Assembly: GCA_036244855.1 (NCBI GenBank)
Contig: BQKZ01000485.1
Location: 102,396 to 158,129 of the forward strand
Source of the DNA: Temnopleurus reevesii
Taxonomy: Eukaryota; Echinodermata; Echinoidea; Temnopleuroida; Temnopleuridae
DNA length: 55,734 nucleotides
Direction: 5' to 3'
The notes beneath the pieces were generated by a model that saw only the letters and a program-made list of their open reading frames with translations, did no database searches and was not told the DNA's origin. Below are positions 39,601 to 45,600 of the stretch, piece by piece. A program made the translations under genes and the position numbers. How positions within the stretch are numbered: the first letter of the stretch is position 1; each line of letters starts with the position of its first letter.

Positions 39601-42600
39601 ATGTAAGGGAGATGGGGCATGGCAGAGACTTTGGTAATCCATGAATGTTATATATTGATCTCCATGAGGTATAAATCTTTCTTTGACTAAGTCTTGATTT
39701 TATTTCGAATTTGTTGTACTTTCAGATTTATGTCGCGAGTTTCAATTATCTTTTATAATTATGATATGCACAATTGTGTTTTTTCATCAAACTTGTAATA
39801 TTCAAGTATGGATACACTTGATGGTTCTGCAGATTACGAATGTGTGCAGTGCAGCCAGACTTTGCCCCATTTTCTATGACTCCATAGAATGCAACAACAT
39901 TAAACCAAGAAGGACATGTCACCGGGTCCGTGTCAGTAAATGATATGCACCATATCGTATGAAGATTGACATTGAAACATGTACAGTGTACAGTCAAACC
40001 TGCCTATTGGGACCATCCAAGGGAGGCAGAATATGCGGTCTTTATAAGCAGGTGGTCTCTTTAGACTGGTTTGACTATAGTTGTATAAAGATTAGAAGAT
40101 GACAACAAATTAGAATATTCAATCCTCAAATCAATTTAATTTTCTTTTTCTCATTTTCTTCCACAGAGGGCATCCCTCAAGTGCATTACTTTGGTCCATG
40201 CGGTAAATACAATGCCATGGTGATGGATCTATTGGGTCCCAGCCTTGAAGACCTGTTTGACTTATGTAACAGGCAGTTCTCCCTCAAAACAGTCCTACTC
40301 TTGTCTATACAATTGGTAAGTATGATGATTTTTTTGGGGGGGGTTTTATGATGATCACAATAATCATATTGATAATGGTGATGATTCCCAATTAATTTTA
40401 TAACGTTGTGAGCTGCAGTGAAAAAGTGTCAAATATGTTCACAGATTGTTTGAAAAATATTGACCCAGAATTGTTTATCCCTCACAAAACAAATAATTAT
40501 GATGATACACCATCACATTTACCAGCTTACATATTACCTGGTACGCAAAAGTCAATGGGAATTTGGAAAGCCATTTACATAGGGGATTGACTGTTTGGTT
40601 GGCATTTAGTTGTTACATTCACGTTAAGAAATGCTAGAATATTTGTTAAGTCCATCTCCCAATGTCGTACACATTTGTGTTGGATATATTTTACATGAAG
40701 AATGTAATGCGATTTGTTAATACTTAGCTTATTTTATATTAACTTCTTTTTCTGATCTACAATGTATCCCTTTAATGTGGGATGTATAACTTTGCTTTCT
40801 GTTTCATACGCTACTTGTAATCCTTGCAGATATCAGTGTTTTCTAAATTGCAGAGTCAGGAAGCACTTACATGTATTTAAAAAATCTTGAGGTTTAATGA
40901 ATGATAGCATGATAACTTTGAAGGGCCATCATGTAAAGCTACTGGATATAGAGTAATACACTCATTAATTGGTACTTAATTATATGCGCAAGTTGTTAGA
41001 TAACTGCACATTTAGAAATACAAGATAAAAGATATGGGGAAAAAACTTGTCTGTGTGCAAACCTCATTTTCAAAATGTTTGAGAAGATTAGTGGAATGAA
41101 TGTTCTATTTGTATTAATTGTACATCAGAAGATTCAGGAATGTGCTTTTTATGAAATTTGTTTTTAAGACTTGCTTTTCTATAAGGGTCTCTCGCAAAGG
41201 TTCCTGGGGACAGGATTTATATGCCAATATGGCAAGACAAATAATTTGCATCACCAATTAGAAGTCAATTGAATATGATTTAAAGTCCATTGCAAGAAGA
41301 GCCACATTGAAGTTTAAATCCCTGTCTGATATTGCCAAGGTATTTTTCTATATTCCTAAATCATGCATTTTAGGTACATAAGATATAAATGCAAGCCACG
41401 TTAAAGAGATGAATAATGTCTTGAATGTAGAGTATCTGCTTTTCAATATTTTGTAGCGAAATGCAGATTAGATAATTATCAAATCAAAATTTGTGAATCT
41501 GCTTGTATTCCAAATATTACTGGTATTTCTCAAACTCTTTGATTTATTACAGCTTCACAGAATAGAATATGTACATAATAAACACCTCATCTATCGTGAC
41601 GTGAAGCCAGAGAACTTCCTCATTGGAAGGAGCTCGAGTAAGACACAGAACACCATCCATATCATCGACTTTGGGTTGGCCAAGGAGTTCATCGACCCCG
41701 AGACCAACAAGCATATACCCTACCGAGAGCACAAGAGCTTAACGGGCACAGCCAGATATATGAGCATCAACACACATTTAGGGAAAGGTGAGTTGATATG
41801 TTAATATTTTTTCTTCTCATTCTTATTTTTTCTCCATGAGAAAAATGTTTAGTTGTTTATCATAGAAAGATTTAATTCTTAAAACTTAATTTTGGGTCAA
41901 TAAGAACATTATGGTAAGTAGGGACAAATCTTACAAATTTTGTTTGATTCTTCCTGAATATTTGCTTCCACATTTTTCCCCACCGGCTTAAAAGCCTATC
42001 CCTAAGGAGGGTCCATAAAGTGATCAATCTCATTTGAAAGATTGTTCAAAAGTATCTCATGCTGCACTTATTTTAGAGTTAAAAGCTATAAAAGGACTCA
42101 TTTCATTTAAAGGCTTCATCTAACATTTTTCTAACATTCAAAGACACTGTAATATACTAGTGCAACATTTCTTGTTTGCTAGAGAATTGTAAGAACAAAT
42201 CTTGGATGGCAAGTAGTGTTGCATCAGTCAAGACATCCAACATTTTAACTTCTCTATTTTCTTAATAGTTAATGTAGCATCCTAGACATCCTTACTGTAA
42301 ACTGAAGTTTAATGTGAATAAATGAAAATTTATCAACCGAGAGATGTGGCCAAAGATAAGAATAAAAAGTAATGTCACTTTTATTTTGATTGATGTGTAG
42401 TTGAAAAACCCATTTTCTAGTTCATATTCTAATTTTAGATAAGAAGTTTCAGCAGTTCTCTTTATTTATTCTTATTTTGACCAACAGAATATTGCCGTTC
42501 AATCCAAGTATGGTTTTATAACCGACACTTCTTCTTATTTTTCTTCATGTTCCAATTACAGAGCAAAGTCGGCGAGATGACTTAGAAGCCTTAGGTCACA

Positions 42601-45600
42601 TGTTTATGTATTTTCTTCGAGGCAGCTTACCATGGCAGGGATTAAAGGTAAAAAATTGTGGCCAATTTGAAAATATTTTCCAGTAATTAGTAGAGATTCA
42701 TGTCCATATTGTTTGTAAGATTGAAAAACATGAATGCTAATTTGCAGAATCTGAGATTGAAGTAGCTCTTGCCACTATTGAAACCTGTTTTTTTTTCTTA
42801 TGCTGTATAATAAAATGTGTTTAGATATTTAGTGGTGTTATGCAAGGAAAGCTATTTTTAAAGAAAATTTATCTTAATTGATGGAGTAGTTGCATTGCTT
42901 TTCTGATCAAATTCTTCCAAATCTTGTATCATTGTTTTCATTGAAAATAAGAGGAATTTAATACCATTTTGAAACATACTTTGAAGTTGAATTACATTCT
43001 CCATTATAAAATTAAATGGAAAATATTAAGTTTTCTTCTTTTTCTTCTTCTTATTCTTATTCATCTTCTTCTTCTTCTTCTCCTTCTTCTTCTTCTTCTT
43101 CTTCTTCTTCTTCTTCTTCTTCTTCTTCTTCTTCTTTTTCTTCTTCTTTATTCTCTTCTTCCTCTTCCTCTTTTTCTTATTTTTATCCTCCCTCTTTGTC
43201 TATAGCACGTAATGCACTGCTTCTAGACGCTTTACAACATGCAAATAAATATGTACATATGTAAATTCACAAATTTCAAACTATGGAAAAGAATATCTAA
43301 ACATAAACATAAGTAATATAGTAAACATGAATATATAATAAATATGTAATTGGGGCAACACTGGGATGTAGTGGAAATCACAAAAATTGACCACAAAATG
43401 AGTAGAAATCCACCAAGCTCCATCTTGCTGATTCACATTGTTCGGGTCTATAGAACATTAGCAGCAAGTTGTTGATATAAAAATGAGATGAAGAAATTGA
43501 GTACACTCAGTAAATTTTAGGCAGAAAGGGAGAGCATGTGAGAGCAACCTCTGGGCTCTGCACAATACTCCACCACTTCATCTTCACCTTCATCTTCATC
43601 TTCTCATGCACCTTCACCTTCTTCCTTGTCTTTATCTTCATCTTTGTTTTTGTCTTCTTCTTTTTCTTTCCATTCTCCTCCTTCTACTTTGTCTTCAAGT
43701 TGATCTTCCTGTTTATCTTCATCTACTAATGAAAGAAAAAGTGTTACAATTAAGAATCAATGATCTGTTCATTGCATCTGTGTAATATGCTCCTCCATTT
43801 TATATTATCAGGCTGATACACTGAAGGAAAGGTATCAGAAGATTGGAGATACAAAGAGGGCCACGCCTATTGAAGTTCTATGTGAAAACTATCCAGGTTA
43901 GTATACTCTCGGCATAGAATATCATGTTGCCATTGATTAGGGAATAATGTTTCCTGAATTTCTATTATATTTTAGGAATTTGTCAAGAGTTGCAAAAGGT
44001 TTTGATTGATAGAGAAACCATTTTGTAATTTGTGATTTTTATTCATTATTCTTTCCTTTAGAGAATTCTTTTCAAATTTTCAGACTATGATTTCAAGCTG
44101 GATAGCATCCTAGATATTGTATTATTTTTTATTGAATAATCACAAATAGAGTATGCCTTGTTTCTAAGTATTTTTTAAGTCATTACATGACATGTATGAA
44201 ACCAATTTTACTTTTGTTCGCTTTGAGATTTATTTTGCTTATTCATAAGAGTTTTCCCTCCAAAATGAATGAATGCTGAATATGATAGGCCAAAGCGAAT
44301 TTAAATACTTGGATTCTATATTTCATTGAAGTGCATATTCAGTTTTCCTGGAATGCAAACAAGCAAAATTGATTTGATATTTTCTATTAATTAACTTTCC
44401 CTTTGTTAGTGAGGGACAGAATAATAAGCTGATAGTGTGTCACCCATTTATTGCATGCATGCTCAAATGAATTAGATAACAAGTAAACCATTAGCTGCAA
44501 ATTATCATAGCCTATAAATACCAAAGCGTCCATGATTGGAATGATATTTATTATTACTATAATTTTCCTTTTACCTCCACTGTTCAATGAACATGTTATT
44601 TCTCTCTATTAATAAACTGAATTGAAGCTCTCTCTATCTGTCTAAATTAATTAGCCGATAGTAGGTTATCCCAGTCGACATGTTGCCATGGTAACCATAA
44701 TATCATAGTCACCACTTTTTTTTCTCTTTTTTTGTCATCAATTTGCACATTGCTGATAATTGTAGTTGGAGAATATGCCTAATGCCTATTGCTATGTCAC
44801 TAGCAAAAAGCATTAACACCAGTTTCAAGATTATATTTTGAAACCTTCTCCTGAAATGTTTTATTCTTTTCATTTTTTTAACTAAAGTTTTACAGAATGA
44901 TTTTAAGAAATCCTAAGAAACTGTCTCTTAAGTATGTTTTTGCCTCTCATGTTAGAATTTAAAGAACATGAACATGTTGTCCTGTTTGAATCCTTTTTAG
45001 GAAATTGTGATTACACCCTTATAATCCTCACACACAACTTATTATATTAACAATAATCATCTGCAGGCAATGAATGAGTGTTGACCCCAAAATGTTTAAT
45101 TATCTTAATTGATTATCCTAATAGCATCTAAACTGCCTCGAAGTGCTCTTTTGTATGTTAGTTTTTTTATAGAATATTGCCAATGGCAAATTTAATTTAT
45201 AGGAGTTTTCTATGTATGATATTTTATGGAACATATCTGTTATGTAATATATTATTAATAGTCTTGTGTAAGAGAAGAATTAATGAGAAAGAAAGGTCTA
45301 CTATTCATGAAGTTTTGATGTACTAAAAAGTTTCTTTTTTTCATTTTGAATTATTTGTATCTTTACAGAGGAAATGGCAACGTATCTGAGATATGTAAGG
45401 AGACTGGACTTCTTTGAGAAACCAGACTATGATCACTTACGAAAGCTCTTTAAAGACCTCTATGACAGGAAGGGCTATACGAATCAACATGAGTTTGATT
45501 GGACGGGCAAAGAAACGGTGAGTTTATGATTAAAGACTCAGTAAATTTTAGGAGTCATGGAATAAATCTGCAGAATTTTGCAACAATACTAACAATATGT

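Larger units (their letters stand above)
24846..40166 (+). other. CSNK1G intron 3 (15.3 kb)
   Basis: GTAAGA donor and CCACAG acceptor. It is dense in inverted-repeat elements: 24941-25096, 25581-25711, 26346-26711, 29272-29870, 31675-32382 and 39992-40076. It also has a 226-base gap between two 474-bp near-copies (32382-33555) and a polypyrimidine tract at 37222-37505. No nested gene was recognised in 27000-29200, 30000-31600 or 33600-39900. Confidence 0.9.
42648..43811 (+). other. CSNK1G intron 6 (1.2 kb)
   Basis: GTAAAA donor, ATTATCAG acceptor. Two pyrimidine-rich simple repeats (43027-43200 and 43570-43730) take up over a quarter of it. The leucine/serine-only open frames at 42969-43264 are translations of the (TTC)n tract, not genes. 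Confidence 0.92.

Noticed and set aside
42969..43264. Leucine-only and serine-only frames
   Set aside because: Direct readings of the (TTC)n microsatellite.
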